Shown: positions 41,018 to 50,425, counted from the first letter of the stretch. The stretch is 55,286 nucleotides of DNA from Synechococcus sp. GreenBA-s (GCF_024345855.1 NZ_JAGQBX010000013.1:1-55286); one strand, 5' to 3'. A program made the numbers and translations. Notes: a model not told the origin generated them from the letters alone.

Positions 41018-41125
41018 TCAGCCGCCCTGGCGGCTGCTGGTCTGGATGTAGAGCACGATCAGAAACACCGCTGGAACCAGCACGAACAACAGGCTGGCGA
41101 CGAAGCCGAGGTCGTTGGTTTCCAT
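41018..41125 (-). CDS. psbM: Photosystem II reaction centre protein M
   Basis: This 35-residue single-helix thylakoid protein reads [20 protein letters not shown], then [15 protein letters not shown]. It matches PsbM of other cyanobacteria (LGFIA..LFVLVPxxFLIxLYxQT). PsbM sits at the PSII dimer interface. The ATG at 41125 lies 49 bases downstream of the ferredoxin gene stop on the same strand, so they may form an operon. Confidence 0.95.
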   Translation of the reverse strand: METNDLGFVASLLFVLVPAVFLIVLYIQTSSRQGG

Positions 41126-41174
41126 GGCATTGGGATTGAGCCCTGCGACCGTATCACCGCTGCTCGACTCCCCC

Positions 41175-41675
41175 TCAGGCCTCTTCATCCGCCGTTGTGC
41201 TTTCGCCACTGCCGGGCTGTTCCAGGGCCAGCGCCTCGGGCTGCTGGCCCTGTTGGGGCTCCTCGGCGGCGCCCTCGGCCTCGCTCTCCGCGACGGGCCA
41301 GGCGGTGGGGCCAGCGGGCAGGGGCTCCGCCTTGGCGGCGGCAATCCGCGCCTCGGCGTCGCCCAGGCCCGCCTGGGGCCGGGTCAGCACCAGCACCGAG
41401 TGCTGCACCAGGCTCTGGCAGGCCAGGCGCCACTCCTGGGGCCGGCGCTGCAGCTTGCGCTCCTCCACGGCGGTGCGGGGGCTGAGGCTGCCTGGCGAGC
41501 TCTCCCCCACCACCTCCACGAAGCAGGTGATGCACTGGCCGCAGCCGCCGCAGTTGCCGAGCTTGCCCTTGAGTCCGTAGAGCTCCACCCCCTCGCGCAG
41601 GGCCACGTCGCGCAGGTTCTCGCCGGGGTAGCACTCCACATCGCGCCCCTCGCGCACGAATCGGATCACGGGCAT
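41175..41675 (-). CDS. 2Fe-2S ferredoxin-like protein with acidic C-terminal extension
   Basis: This 166-residue protein has a plant-type ferredoxin core. Cluster ligands are C42, C48 and C51 (C-x5-C-x2-C in [11 protein letters not shown]) and C86 in RLACQS; C45 is an extra cysteine inside the motif. After residue 105 there is a tail of about 60 residues rich in Ala, Glu and Pro, probably disordered. Homologues are found beside psbM/psbB in picocyanobacteria, but electron partners are unknown. It is divergent from psbB. A minus-strand GTTACA (41728) and CACAAT (41702) at 18-base spacing form a possible promoter. Confidence 0.85.
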   Translation of the reverse strand: MPVIRFVREGRDVECYPGENLRDVALREGVELYGLKGKLGNCGGCGQCITCFVEVVGESSPGSLSPRTAVEERKLQRRPQEWRLACQSLVQHSVLVLTRPQAGLGDAEARIAAAKAEPLPAGPTAWPVAESEAEGAAEEPQQGQQPEALALEQPGSGESTTADEEA

Positions 41676-41992
41676 GGCGCAGGCAGCGAAACCCCTTCAT
41701 TGTGAGTGGTCGCGTTGCGTTTTGTAACCGCCGCGCCGTCGCCGTTGGCCTCGCCTTGCCCCCCTGAGCGCTCTGGCCCGCGTCAGGCCGGCCCCGCGCC
41801 CCCATCACGGCTCGTTTCAGCTCCCGGCCGGGCCATCCGTTGGGCCTGTGGAACCCCTTACCATCGCCAGCACGGATCGAGCCTTGACTAGCCCCGCTCT
41901 GCGGCTCCGCTCAGCTCATCTCGGTCGTGCTGCTGTCCGCCCCCGGGTCAACCGGTTCGGACGGCTGGTTGTTACCCCGGACCTAAACCCCC
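41676..41992. other. Divergent regulatory region between ferredoxin gene and psbB (317 bases)
   Basis: No gene is visible here. A minus-strand GTTACA/CACAAT pair at 41728-41697 suits the ferredoxin gene. For psbB, TACCAT (41859) and TTGACT (41884) are promoter-like hexamers, but neither has a properly spaced partner. The psbB start has no clear ribosome-binding site. Confidence 0.4.
41721..41728 (-). promoter_or_regulatory. HLR1 half-site-like GTTACAAA upstream of the ferredoxin gene/psbB
   Basis: The octamer GTTACAAA on the minus strand is identical to those upstream of psaA and cpcC and matches the (G/T)TTACA(A/T)(A/T) half of HLR1. No second half is recognisable. Its first six bases could also be the -35 of the ferredoxin gene, in which case a bound RpaB would repress. 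Confidence 0.38.
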
Positions 41993-43552
41993 ATGGGATT
42001 GCCCTGGTATCGGGTGCACACGGTCGTCATCAACGACCCGGGCCGTCTGTTGGCCGTGCACCTCATGCACACCGCTCTGGTCGCCGGCTGGGCCGGCTCC
42101 ATGGCTCTCTACGAGCTGGCCATCTTCGATCCCTCCGACCCGGTGCTCAACCCCATGTGGCGCCAGGGCATGTTCGTGATGCCCTTCATGGCGCGTCTGG
42201 GCGTGACCGGCAGCTGGAGTGGCTGGAGCATCACCGGTGAAACCGGTGTTGACCCCGGCTTCTGGAGTTTCGAAGGTGTGGCAGCAGCCCACATCGTTTT
42301 CAGCGGCCTGCTCTTCCTGGCCGCCATCTGGCACTGGACCTACTGGGATCTCGAGATCTGGCAGGACCCCCGCACCGGCGAGCCGGCGCTGGACCTGCCC
42401 AAGATCTTCGGCATCCACCTGCTGCTGGCTGGCCTCGGCTGCTTCGGCTTTGGCGCCTTCCACCTCACCGGCGTGTTCGGTCCCGGCATGTGGGTCTCCG
42501 ACGCCTACGGCCTGACCGGACACCTCGAGCCGGTGCAGCCCTCCTGGGGGCCTGAGGGCTTCAACCCCTTCAACCCGGGCGGGATCGTGGCCCACCACAT
42601 TGCCGCCGGCATTGTGGGGATCATCGCCGGCATCTTCCACATCACCACCCGTCCGCCGGAGCGCCTCTACAAGGCCCTCCGGATGGGCAACATCGAGACG
42701 GTGCTCGCCAGCGCCATCGCCGCTGTCTTCTTCGCCGCCTTCATCGTGGCAGGAACGATGTGGTACGGAGCTGCGGCCACTCCGGTTGAGTTGTTCGGCC
42801 CCACCCGCTATCAGTGGGACCAGGGCTACTTCAGAACCGAGATCAACCGCCGCGTGCAGACCGCCCTCGATGGTGGTGCCACCAAGGCGGAGGCCTTCGC
42901 GGCCATTCCCGAGAAGCTCGCCTTCTACGACTACGTCGGCAACAGCCCGGCCAAGGGCGGCCTGTTCCGCGTCGGTCCGATGGTGAATGGTGACGGCCTG
43001 CCCACCGGCTGGCTCGGTCACATCAGCTTCACCGACAAGGAAGGTCGTGATCTGCAGGTGCGCCGCCTGCCCAACTTCTTCGAGAACTTCCCCGTGGTTC
43101 TGGAAGACAACCAGGGCATCGTCCGCGCCGACATCCCCTTCCGTCGTGCTGAGGCGAAGTACTCCTTCGAGCAGACCGGCGTGACGGCCACCGTCTATGG
43201 CGGTGCCCTGAACGGCCAGAGCTTCACCGATCCCGCCGACGTGAAGCGTCTCGCCCGCAAGGCTCAGCTGGGTGAAGCGTTCGAATTCGACCGCGAGACC
43301 TACCACTCCGACGGCACCTTCCGCAGCTCACCGCGCGGCTGGTTCACCTTCGGCCACGCCACCTTCGCCCTGCTGTTCTTCTTCGGCCACATCTGGCACG
43401 GTGCCCGCACCCTGTATCGCGATGTGTTCGCCGGTATTGACCCGGATCTGGGCGAACAGGTGGAATTCGGTCTCTTTGCCAAGCTTGGCGACCGTTCCAC
43501 CCGCCGTCTGCCGGAGGGCTACGTGCCCCCCGCAGGCAGCACCCTCAGCTGA
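41993..43552 (+). CDS. psbB: Photosystem II CP47 chlorophyll-binding protein
   Basis: CP47 is the inner antenna of PSII with six membrane helices and a large lumenal loop. The 519-residue protein begins [43 protein letters not shown] and has the helix VI region [38 protein letters not shown]. The lumenal loop between helices V and VI spans about residues 265-445. psbT follows after 24 bases, the usual psbB-psbT arrangement; psbH and psbN are not adjacent. Confidence 0.98.
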   Translation: MGLPWYRVHTVVINDPGRLLAVHLMHTALVAGWAGSMALYELAIFDPSDPVLNPMWRQGMFVMPFMARLGVTGSWSGWSITGETGVDPGFWSFEGVAAAHIVFSGLLFLAAIWHWTYWDLEIWQDPRTGEPALDLPKIFGIHLLLAGLGCFGFGAFHLTGVFGPGMWVSDAYGLTGHLEPVQPSWGPEGFNPFNPGGIVAHHIAAGIVGIIAGIFHITTRPPERLYKALRMGNIETVLASAIAAVFFAAFIVAGTMWYGAAATPVELFGPTRYQWDQGYFRTEINRRVQTALDGGATKAEAFAAIPEKLAFYDYVGNSPAKGGLFRVGPMVNGDGLPTGWLGHISFTDKEGRDLQVRRLPNFFENFPVVLEDNQGIVRADIPFRRAEAKYSFEQTGVTATVYGGALNGQSFTDPADVKRLARKAQLGEAFEFDRETYHSDGTFRSSPRGWFTFGHATFALLFFFGHIWHGARTLYRDVFAGIDPDLGEQVEFGLFAKLGDRSTRRLPEGYVPPAGSTLS

Positions 43553-43576
43553 CCGCCAGTTCCACCGAGGTAACCC

Positions 43577-43672
43577 ATGGAAAGCTTCGCTTACATCCTG
43601 ATCCTCACGCTGGCGATCGCCACACTGTTCTTCGCCATCGCCTTCCGCGATCCCCCGAAGATCGGCAAGTGA
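43577..43672 (+). CDS. psbT: Photosystem II reaction centre protein T
   Basis: This 31-residue protein reads [20 protein letters not shown], then [11 protein letters not shown], a single transmembrane helix with the PsbT C-terminal RDPPKI motif. PsbT lies at the PSII dimer interface near D1/CP47. It is preceded by GAGG about nine bases upstream and followed by a terminator. The coding sequence contains one HIP1 palindrome (GCGATCGC). Confidence 0.96.
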   Translation: MESFAYILILTLAIATLFFAIAFRDPPKIGK

Positions 43673-43701
43673 ATCCGGACCGAGCCCACGCGGGCTCCTC
43701 T

Positions 43702-43727
43702 GCCCCCGCTCCGGCGGGGGCTTTTTT
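43702..43727 (+). terminator. Rho-independent terminator of psbB-psbT
   Basis: GCCCCCGC and GCGGGGGC pair around a TCCG loop, followed by six T residues, 29 bases after the psbT stop. Confidence 0.92.
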
Positions 43728-43828
43728 GTGGCTCCGGCCGCCGAGACGCAGCCTCCGCTGGGCGCTGGTGGCGGCAGCGGTCCCAGATCCATTGCGCCAG
43801 AACCCTTCTCATCGGGGGCTTTGGTGTC

Positions 43829-43834
43829 TACACT
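43829..43834 (+). promoter_or_regulatory. Candidate nrdR -10 element (TACACT)
   Basis: TACACT lies 30 bases before the nrdR ATG and is identical to the element before tRNA-Pro. No strong -35 is visible (TTCTCA at 18 bases is weak). Confidence 0.35.
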
Positions 43835-43864
43835 TGCGGCACGCCCAATGCGGTATCCCCAGGG

Positions 43865-44362
43865 ATGCAATGTCCCTCCTGCCAGCACACCGAGAGCCGC
43901 GTGCTCGAGTCGCGTTCCGCCGACTCGGGCCGAAGTGTGCGTCGCCGGCGTGAATGTTTGCACTGCGACTTTCGCTTCACCACCTACGAGCGCGTCGAGA
44001 CCGTGCCGATCACGGTGGTGAAGCGCAACGGCAGCCGCGAGACCTTCAGCCGCGGCAAGCTGCTGCACGGCCTGCTGCGGGCCTGTGAGAAGACGGGCCT
44101 TGAGCCGGCCCGTCTCGAGACCGTGGTCGATGACCTGGAGCTGCAGTTGCAGGGCCGCAGCGGCCGCGAGGTGAGCAGCAGCGAGATCGGCGAGCTGGTG
44201 CTGGCGCAGCTCAGCGAGATGAGCGAGGTGGCCTATGTGCGCTTTGCCTCGGTGTATCGCCAGTTCCAGGGCATCAGTGACTTCGTCGCCACCCTTGAGG
44301 GCCTCAGCCGGCGGCCGGGCCAGAAGGGGCGCGCTGCCGCCAAGCTGGCGGTTGTGGGCTGA
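43865..44362 (+). CDS. nrdR: Transcriptional repressor NrdR
   Basis: NrdR represses ribonucleotide reductase genes when (d)ATP is bound. The 165-residue protein begins [45 protein letters not shown]. Zinc ligands are C3, C6, C31 and C34, and an ATP-cone domain follows ([26 protein letters not shown]). A copy downstream of psbB-psbT and upstream of rpsA is usual in picocyanobacteria. No paired NrdR box was seen in its own promoter. Confidence 0.96.
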   Translation: MQCPSCQHTESRVLESRSADSGRSVRRRRECLHCDFRFTTYERVETVPITVVKRNGSRETFSRGKLLHGLLRACEKTGLEPARLETVVDDLELQLQGRSGREVSSSEIGELVLAQLSEMSEVAYVRFASVYRQFQGISDFVATLEGLSRRPGQKGRAAAKLAVVG

Positions 44363-44421
44363 TTCTCGGCGGCATCGGCCCACGGCGGCTCGCTGCGCTC
44401 TGGCATGGCGGTGTCGGTTGG

Positions 44422-44427
44422 TACGAT
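44422..44427 (+). promoter_or_regulatory. Candidate -10 element (TACGAT) for rpsA
   Basis: GGTACGATCG lies 77 bases before the rpsA ATG. The hexamer resembles TATAAT at four of six bases; no -35 match is seen. Confidence 0.3.
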
Positions 44428-44503
44428 CGTGGATTCCCCACGTGCCGTCGGCGGACGGTGTGAGGAACTCCATCGCCCTGCCCCAGGCAGTCCGCCAATC
44501 TCC

Positions 44504-45568
44504 ATGACCGTGACCCCTTCCGACCTCAACGCCAGCGAGGCCGATCTCGCCGCTGCCGACCTCGAGTTCGCCCTCGATGCCGCCGCTGACCTCGACATCC
44601 CGGAAGAGGTGCCCACCGCCGATGACCCCAGCAGCCGCGCTGCCGCCCGGGACATGGACGGCGTGGGCTTCACGCTGGAGGAGTTTGCGTCGCTGCTCAG
44701 CAAGTACGACTACAACTTCAAGCCCGGCGACGTGGTGAAGGGCACCGTGTTCGCCATGGAGCCCAAGGGCGCCATGATCGACATCGGCGCCAAGACCGCC
44801 GCCTTCATGCCCATGCAGGAGGTGTCGATCAACCGGGTGGAGAGCATCTCCGACGTGCTCGAGCCCGGTGAGGTGCGCGAGTTCTTCATCCTCAGCGAGG
44901 AGAACGAGGACGGTCAGCTCACCCTCTCGATCCGCCGCATCGAGTACCAGCGCGCCTGGGAGCGCGTGCGTCAGCTGCAGAAGGAAGACGCCACCATCTA
45001 CTCCGAGGTGTTCGCCACCAACCGTGGTGGTGCCCTGGTGCGGGTGGAGGGCCTGCGCGGCTTCATCCCCGGCAGCCACATCAGCACCCGCAAGCCCAAG
45101 GAAGATCTCGTCGCCGACTTCCTGCCCCTCAAGTTCCTGGAGGTGGACGAAGAGCGCAACCGCCTGGTGCTCAGCCATCGCCGCGCCCTGGTGGAGCGCA
45201 AGATGAACCGCCTCGAGGTGGGCGAAGTGGTGATCGGTACCGTCCGCGGCATCAAGCCCTACGGCGCCTTCATCGACATCGGTGGTGTCAGCGGCCTGCT
45301 GCACATCTCCGAGATCAGCCACGAGCACATCGAGACGCCCCACACGGTGCTCAATGTGAACGACCAGATGAAGGTCATGATCATCGACCTCGACGCCGAG
45401 CGCGGCCGGATCTCGCTGTCCACCAAGGCCCTCGAGCCCGAGCCCGGCGACATGCTCACCGACCCCCAGAAGGTGTTCGAGAAGGCCGAGGAGATGGCGG
45501 CTCGCTACAAGCAGATGCTGCTGGAGCAGGCCGAGGAGAACGAGCCCATGGGCGTCACCCTCGACTGA
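44504..45568 (+). CDS. rpsA: 30S ribosomal protein S1
   Basis: This 354-residue protein is the cyanobacterial short S1 with three S1 domains. The first starts near KPGDVVKGTVFAMEPKGAMIDIGAKTAAFMP, the second near SEVFATNRGGALVRVEGLRGFIPGSH, and the third near VVIGTVRGIKPYGAFIDIGGVSGLLHISEIS. The N-terminal 60 residues are acidic and Ala-rich. S1 helps recruit mRNAs with weak Shine-Dalgarno sequences, relevant because many genes here lack one. The ATG at 44504 (MTVTPSDLN) is preferred over an upstream in-frame start at 44405. Confidence 0.94.
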   Translation: MTVTPSDLNASEADLAAADLEFALDAAADLDIPEEVPTADDPSSRAAARDMDGVGFTLEEFASLLSKYDYNFKPGDVVKGTVFAMEPKGAMIDIGAKTAAFMPMQEVSINRVESISDVLEPGEVREFFILSEENEDGQLTLSIRRIEYQRAWERVRQLQKEDATIYSEVFATNRGGALVRVEGLRGFIPGSHISTRKPKEDLVADFLPLKFLEVDEERNRLVLSHRRALVERKMNRLEVGEVVIGTVRGIKPYGAFIDIGGVSGLLHISEISHEHIETPHTVLNVNDQMKVMIIDLDAERGRISLSTKALEPEPGDMLTDPQKVFEKAEEMAARYKQMLLEQAEENEPMGVTLD

Positions 45569-45582
45569 TCAAAGGTTTCCCC

Positions 45583-46374
45583 ATGCCTCAGCTGCTGCTG
45601 CGCGGCACGGGGCTCGGTGAGGTGCGGGCGGTGCTGTTCGACAAGGACGGCACCCTCAGCATCAGCGAGCCCCAGCTCATCACCCTGGCCGCGGCCAGGG
45701 TTTTGTTTTGCCTGGAGCGGGTGGCTGCCCCGCTGCGCCCCTCCCTGCAGGACCTGCTGGAGCGGGCCTATGGCCTGCGCCAGGGCGGCGGCGTCCTCTG
45801 TCCCGCCGGTACCACGGCGGTGGCTAGCCGCGACCACAACCTGATCTCCACCGCCACGGCCCTGGTGCAGGTGGGCCTGGGCTGGCCCGAGGCCCTGGCC
45901 CTCAGCGAGGAGGTGTTCGCCGAGGCGGATCGCGCCGATGCCCGCCGGGCCGCGGCGGGGGCAGCCGGGGGCGGGGCCACCAGCGCCACCACCGAAGGCC
46001 TGGTGCCGCTGCTGGAGCGTCTGCAGGCCGCCGGCGTGATCTGCGCCGTGATCAGCAACGACGACGTGGCCGGCATCGAGCACTTCCTGGCCAGCCATGG
46101 CCTGGGGCGCTTCTTCGCAGGGTTCTGGAGCGCCGAGCACCGCCCGCGCAAACCCGATCCCGCCGCGGTCCACGGCCTGTGCGCCCAGCTGGGCCTGGAG
46201 GCCCGCCACTGCGCCCTGATCGGCGATGCCAACAGCGACCTGCGCATGGCGGTGGCGGCGGGCATCCCCCACCAGCGGGCCCTGGGCTATACCGCCGCCT
46301 GGAGCAGCCCGCCGCCGCTGGCGGAGCCCCACCCCCTGATCCACCACTGGAGCGAGCTGCAGGTGCGCGCCTGA
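45583..46374 (+). CDS. HAD family phosphatase
   Basis: This 263-residue hydrolase has HAD motif [12 protein letters not shown] (nucleophile Asp and general acid Asp), motif II in AVISNDD, motif III lysine in RPRKPDP and motif IV in [17 protein letters not shown]. The cap region between residues 40 and 130 is helical, with an Ala/Gly-rich stretch. It resembles phosphoglycolate phosphatase-like subclass I enzymes, but the substrate cannot be assigned. It starts 14 bases after rpsA. Confidence 0.83.
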   Translation: MPQLLLRGTGLGEVRAVLFDKDGTLSISEPQLITLAAARVLFCLERVAAPLRPSLQDLLERAYGLRQGGGVLCPAGTTAVASRDHNLISTATALVQVGLGWPEALALSEEVFAEADRADARRAAAGAAGGGATSATTEGLVPLLERLQAAGVICAVISNDDVAGIEHFLASHGLGRFFAGFWSAEHRPRKPDPAAVHGLCAQLGLEARHCALIGDANSDLRMAVAAGIPHQRALGYTAAWSSPPPLAEPHPLIHHWSELQVRA

Positions 46375-46420
46375 GGGCGGCCTGCCTGTCCGGCTACACC
46401 GAAACCGCCGAGCCGAGGGA

Positions 46421-46426
46421 TAGGCT
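46421..46426 (+). promoter_or_regulatory. Candidate -10 element (TAGGCT) for metK
   Basis: GGATAGGCTGAAT lies 29 bases before the metK ATG and repeats the TAGGNT pattern. The leader is too short to hold a SAM riboswitch. Confidence 0.38.
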
Positions 46427-46454
46427 GAATCCTCCTTTTTGGTGCACGGAAGGC

Positions 46455-47732
46455 ATGGGCAGCCGCTACGTCTTCACCTCCGAGTCGGTGACCGAGGGGC
46501 ATCCCGACAAGATCTGTGACCAGGTGAGTGACGCGGTGCTCGACGCCCTGCTCGCCCAGGACCCGGCCTCCCGCGTGGCCTGCGAGACCGTGGTCAACAC
46601 GGGCCTGTGTCTGATCACCGGTGAAGTGACCACCAACGCCCGGGTGGACTTCAACAGCCTCGTGCGGGGCGTGATCGAGCAGATCGGCTACAGCGGCGCC
46701 CGCGCCGGCGGCTTCGATGCCCGCAGTGCCGCCGTGCTGATCGCCCTCGACCAGCAGTCCCCCGACATCGCCCAGGGGGTCAACGAGGCCGATGACCATG
46801 ACGGCGATCCGCTGGATCTGATCGGCGCCGGCGACCAGGGGATCATGTTCGGCTTCGCGGTGGATGAAACCCCCGAGCTGATGCCGCTGCCGATCAGCCT
46901 GGCCCACCGCCTGGCCCGGCGCCTGGCCGAAGTGCGCCACAACGGCACCCTCGGCTACCTGCTGCCCGACGGCAAGACCCAGGTGAGCGTCGTCTACGAG
47001 GACGACGTGCCGGTGGCGATCGACACGATCCTGATCTCCACCCAGCACACCGCCGAGATCGACGTTCCCGGCGGCACCCCCATCTCCGAGGAGAAGGCCC
47101 TGCGCGAGCGCATCGCCGCCGACCTCTGGGTGCACGTGGTGGAGCCCGCCACCGCCGATCTGGCCCTCAAGCCCGCCAAGGACACCACCCGCTTCCTGGT
47201 GAACCCCACCGGCAAGTTCGTGGTGGGCGGTCCCCAGGGCGATGCCGGCCTGACCGGCCGCAAGATCATCGTGGACACCTACGGCGGCTATGCCCGCCAT
47301 GGCGGTGGTGCCTTCTCCGGCAAGGACCCCACCAAGGTGGACCGCTCCGCCGCCTACGCCGCCCGCTACGTGGCCAAGGCCCTCGTGGCCGCCGGCCTGG
47401 CCAGGAAGGCGGAAGTGCAGCTGAGCTACGCCATCGGCGTGGCCCGCCCCGTGAGCATCCTGGTAGAGAGCTTCGGCACCGGCGTCCTCAGCAACGCCGA
47501 CCTCACCGCCCTGGTGCAGGAGCACTTCGATCTGCGTCCCGGCGCGATCATCGAGGCCTTCGGCCTGCGCCAGCTGCCCCAGCAGCGCGGCGGCCGCTTC
47601 TACCAGGACGTGGCCGCCTACGGCCACTTCGGCCGCAGTGACCTCAACCTGCCCTGGGAGAACGTGGAGGCCATCGCCGAAACCCTCAAGCAGGCCACGG
47701 CGGGCCACGTCGCCGCCGGCAGCGCCAGCTGA
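46455..47732 (+). CDS. metK: S-adenosylmethionine synthetase
   Basis: MetK makes SAM from methionine and ATP. The 425-residue protein begins [37 protein letters not shown]. It has the [16 protein letters not shown] and [23 protein letters not shown] signature segments. It is slightly longer than E. coli MetK, as in other cyanobacteria. SAM use is heavy in this region (radical SAM proteins, methyltransferases). Its stop codon overlaps the inferred CTG start of the sugar kinase. Confidence 0.97.
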   Translation: MGSRYVFTSESVTEGHPDKICDQVSDAVLDALLAQDPASRVACETVVNTGLCLITGEVTTNARVDFNSLVRGVIEQIGYSGARAGGFDARSAAVLIALDQQSPDIAQGVNEADDHDGDPLDLIGAGDQGIMFGFAVDETPELMPLPISLAHRLARRLAEVRHNGTLGYLLPDGKTQVSVVYEDDVPVAIDTILISTQHTAEIDVPGGTPISEEKALRERIAADLWVHVVEPATADLALKPAKDTTRFLVNPTGKFVVGGPQGDAGLTGRKIIVDTYGGYARHGGGAFSGKDPTKVDRSAAYAARYVAKALVAAGLARKAEVQLSYAIGVARPVSILVESFGTGVLSNADLTALVQEHFDLRPGAIIEAFGLRQLPQQRGGRFYQDVAAYGHFGRSDLNLPWENVEAIAETLKQATAGHVAAGSAS

Positions 47733-49075
47733 GCCCGGCGGCCCTGGCCCCGTCTCCGGCCCTGCGGGCTGGTCCCAGCCCGCTCGCCCTTGGCATCGAT
47801 CTCGGCAGCAGCGGTCTGCGGCTGGCCCTGGTCGATGCCGGGGGCGGTGCCGTGGCGGAGCTGGCGGCGGCCTATCCGCTCCCCCTGGAGGATCCCGCGG
47901 GCTGGCGGCAGGGGCTGATCGAGCTCTGCGCCCAGCTGCCAGCGGACCTGCGCGGGCGTGTGGGGGCCCTGGCCCTCGATGGCACTTCCGGCACGCTGCT
48001 GCTCTGCCGGCCCGATGGCTCCCGGTCCGCGGGCAGTCTCGGGATGGCCCTTCCTTACCACCAGGCCTGCCCGGAACAGGCGGCGGCCGCGCAGGCCCTC
48101 AGCGGCGGCAGTGGGCCAGCCGCCAGCGCCAGCGGCAGCCTGGCCCGCGCCCTGCGCCTGTTGGCCCAGGCCGAAGCGGAGGGCCTGGCGGGCCCCTGGC
48201 GGCTGCGCCACCAGGCCGACTGGCTGATGGGCTGGCTGCTGGCGGACTGGCGCTGGGGCGAGGAGGGCAACAACCTGCGCCTGGGCTGGGATCTGCAGCG
48301 CCAGGCCTGGAGCGGCGCCATCGCTCGGCAGCCCTGGCGGGAGGCCCTGCCCCAGCTGGTGCCCAGCGGCCAGGTGGTGGGAGCGCTGGCCGCCGAGCCT
48401 GCCCGCCAGCTGGGGCTGCCGCGGGCCTGTCGGCTGGTGGCGGGCAGCACCGATGCCAATGCCGGTGTGCTGGCGGCCGATCCCCGCCCCGGCGATGGCA
48501 TCGCCGTGCTCGGCACCACCCTGGTGCTCAAGCAGTTCTGCGAGCAGCCGATCCAGGGGCCAGGCCTCAGCTGCCATCGGGTGGCGGGCCGCTGGCTGGT
48601 GGGCGGGGCGTCCAACGCCGGTGGCGGCGTGCTGCGCCGGTTCTTCAGCGATGCCCAGCTCGCTGAACTCAGCCGCCAGATCGACCCGCGTCGCCCCAGT
48701 GGGCTGGCCCTGCGCCCCCTGCCGCGACCGGGGGAGCGCTTTCCGGTGGACGATCCGACCCTGGAACCGGTGCTGGAGCCGCGGCCGGTGAGCGACGCGC
48801 TCTACCTGCAGGGCCTGCTGGAGGGGCTGGCCGCCATCGAGGCCGAGGGCTGGCGTCGCCTGGCGCAGCTGGGGGCGCCGCCGCTGCGGCGCGTGATCAG
48901 CCTCGGCGGCGGCGCCCGCAATCCCCAGTGGCGGCTCCTGCGCCAGCGTCTGCTGGGGGTGCCGGTGCTGAATCGCCCCCACTGCAGCGCCGCCCTGGGC
49001 ATGGCGCGCCTGGCCGCTGCCGCCCTGGCGCTTCCGGGCCGTCAGGATGGGGCCACACCGCCGCCCCAGCCATGA
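47729..49075 (+). CDS. FGGY-family sugar kinase (D-ribulose kinase-like) with non-canonical start
   Basis: This ribulokinase/xylulokinase-family protein has phosphate-1 motif [30 protein letters not shown], the [10 protein letters not shown] segment, [10 protein letters not shown] and the adenosine motif [15 protein letters not shown]. The pattern resembles the cyanobacterial D-ribulose kinase group; the sugar is not proven. In this frame an upstream TGA lies at 47639 and the first GTG is at 47852, after the essential N-terminus. No ATG, GTG or TTG exists between them. CTG at 47729, overlapping the metK stop as CTGA, is the inferred start (448 residues); CTG at 47744 or 47762 is also possible. 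Confidence 0.78.
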   Translation: MSPAALAPSPALRAGPSPLALGIDLGSSGLRLALVDAGGGAVAELAAAYPLPLEDPAGWRQGLIELCAQLPADLRGRVGALALDGTSGTLLLCRPDGSRSAGSLGMALPYHQACPEQAAAAQALSGGSGPAASASGSLARALRLLAQAEAEGLAGPWRLRHQADWLMGWLLADWRWGEEGNNLRLGWDLQRQAWSGAIARQPWREALPQLVPSGQVVGALAAEPARQLGLPRACRLVAGSTDANAGVLAADPRPGDGIAVLGTTLVLKQFCEQPIQGPGLSCHRVAGRWLVGGASNAGGGVLRRFFSDAQLAELSRQIDPRRPSGLALRPLPRPGERFPVDDPTLEPVLEPRPVSDALYLQGLLEGLAAIEAEGWRRLAQLGAPPLRRVISLGGGARNPQWRLLRQRLLGVPVLNRPHCSAALGMARLAAAALALPGRQDGATPPPQP

Positions 49076-49191
49076 ACGATCGCCTGCGCACCTGGATCTC
49101 GATGACGATCTTCGTGGTGCTGGCGGGCTACGTGGGCTTCAGCGCCGTGCGGCTGGGGCTGCTGCTCTGGCAGCGCTTCGGGGCGGCCTGA
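49072..49191 (+). CDS. Single-helix membrane protein of 39 residues, function unknown
   Basis: The ATG at 49072 overlaps the sugar kinase stop codon as ATGA. The product reads [20 protein letters not shown], then VGFSAVRLGLLLWQRFGAA, one transmembrane helix (about residues 10-32) with basic residues at both ends. Size resembles small photosystem or complex subunits, but I recognise no family. The tight overlap and hydrophobic pattern support a real gene; expression is unproven. Confidence 0.6.
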   Translation: MNDRLRTWISMTIFVVLAGYVGFSAVRLGLLLWQRFGAA

Positions 49192-49302
49192 GGCCGCCGG
49201 GCCGGTTCGACGCCCGCTTCCTGTCCCCGGTGAGGGCGCCCTGTCCCGCACGACTGCCCGCCCCTGGTTCCAGAATCGCCGCACGTTCGTCCCCGCCAGC
49301 CC

Positions 49303-49584
49303 ATGGCCGCCGCCCCCCTCACCCCCGCCGTGAGCGAACGGATCTGCAAGCACATGAACGACGACCACGCCGAGGCGGTGCTCTCCTATGCCCGCCACTA
49401 CGGCGGGGTGACCACGGCCTCTGCCGCCCGCATGGTGGCGGTGGAGCCCGAGGCGATGCAGCTGGAGGTGGATGGCCAGCCGCTGCGGGTGGCCTTCGAC
49501 CACACCCTCAGCGACAGCGAGGACGCCCACCGCACCCTGGTGGCGATGCTGCGGGCCCTGCCCCGGCCCGACGCGCCGGCCTGA
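49303..49584 (+). CDS. DUF2470 domain protein
   Basis: The 93-residue protein is a stand-alone DUF2470 domain, with the motif ICKHMNDDHAEAVLSYARHYGGV. The same domain forms the C-terminus of HugZ-type heme-degrading proteins and of plastid glutamyl-tRNA reductase-binding protein, where it contacts heme or tetrapyrrole enzymes. A tetrapyrrole-related role is therefore plausible but inferred. The start at 49303 gives a complete domain. Confidence 0.83.
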   Translation: MAAAPLTPAVSERICKHMNDDHAEAVLSYARHYGGVTTASAARMVAVEPEAMQLEVDGQPLRVAFDHTLSDSEDAHRTLVAMLRALPRPDAPA

Positions 49585-49642
49585 GGGAGCGTCCGATCCC
49601 GCGCGGCGGGGAACCCTGGGGGCAGTTCCGGCGGCCCGCGCC

Positions 49643-50425
49643 ATGCTCCTGCAGCTGCTCCAGGGCGCCCTGGCCCTGATCAGCGACTCCCGCTGCCCGC
49701 TCTGTGGCGGCGTTCTGGAGGCGCCGGCCCCGGTCGGGCCCTGCGGCACGCCGGCCTTCTGCGCCGGGTGCTGCGCCGAACTGGCCCTCCCCGCCGGGGG
49801 CCTGGGCGCCGAGGGGTCGGAGTTGCCCGGCCTGCCCTTGCCCTGGCGGGCCCTTGCGGCCTACGACGGCGCCTTCCGCCGGCTGCTGCTGCGCCAGCGC
49901 CAGGCTCCTGCCCCCGCGGTGCTGGAGGTCCTGGCGGCTGCCCTGGTCGGGTTGCTGCTGGGTGAGGGGCCAAACCGCCCCCAGCCGTTGCTGCTGGTGC
50001 CGATTCCCAGCTGGAAGCGCCGCGCCAATCCACTCGCCGCCCAGCTGGGCCAGGCGATGGCGCGGCACCCCGCCGTGACGCTCCTGCCCCTGCTGGAACG
50101 CAGTCGTCCCACCGTGGGGCAGCACCACCTGGGCCGGGCTCTGCGCCTGCGCAACCAGTGCGGCTCCTTCCGGCTCGCCCCGGCCCAGCGGGCCGCCCTG
50201 CCCCGCTGGCGGCGCCAGCCGCTGTGGCTGCTCGACGACATCCTCACCACCGGTGCCACGGCCCTGGCTGCCGCCCAGGTTCTGGAGGTCGAGGGCCTGG
50301 CGGTGGCGGGCCTGGCCTGCCTGGCCCGCACGCCGGAGCGCCGGCCGGGGAACGTCGTGCCCTACTATCCCGAAGTCGCGCAGGCGACGGGCCGGGATAG
50401 CTCAGTTGGTAGAGCAGGCGATTGA
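49643..50425 (+). CDS. comF: ComF family phosphoribosyltransferase-like protein
   Basis: ComF proteins act in DNA uptake during competence. The 260-residue protein has an N-terminal zinc ribbon (CPLCGG near residue 17 and CAGCCAEL near residue 45), a middle YDGAFRRLLLR segment, LLLVPIPSWKRRANPLAAQLGQ, and the PRTase motif LWLLDDILTTGATALAAA. The ATG at 49643 gives the expected start. The frame has no stop before 50425, so the last dozen codons (from about 50391) overlap the tRNA-Phe gene on the same strand. Confidence 0.88.
   Translation: MLLQLLQGALALISDSRCPLCGGVLEAPAPVGPCGTPAFCAGCCAELALPAGGLGAEGSELPGLPLPWRALAAYDGAFRRLLLRQRQAPAPAVLEVLAAALVGLLLGEGPNRPQPLLLVPIPSWKRRANPLAAQLGQAMARHPAVTLLPLLERSRPTVGQHHLGRALRLRNQCGSFRLAPAQRAALPRWRRQPLWLLDDILTTGATALAAAQVLEVEGLAVAGLACLARTPERRPGNVVPYYPEVAQATGRDSSVGRAGD

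Noticed and set aside
43608-43618. HIP1 palindrome GCGATCGC (also seen near 5074, 5362 and 28278)
   Set aside because: A handful of copies in 55 kb is unremarkable for a cyanobacterium; no pattern around genes was seen.
46375-46454. SAM riboswitch upstream of metK
   Set aside because: The gap is only 80 bases and shows no conserved aptamer helices.
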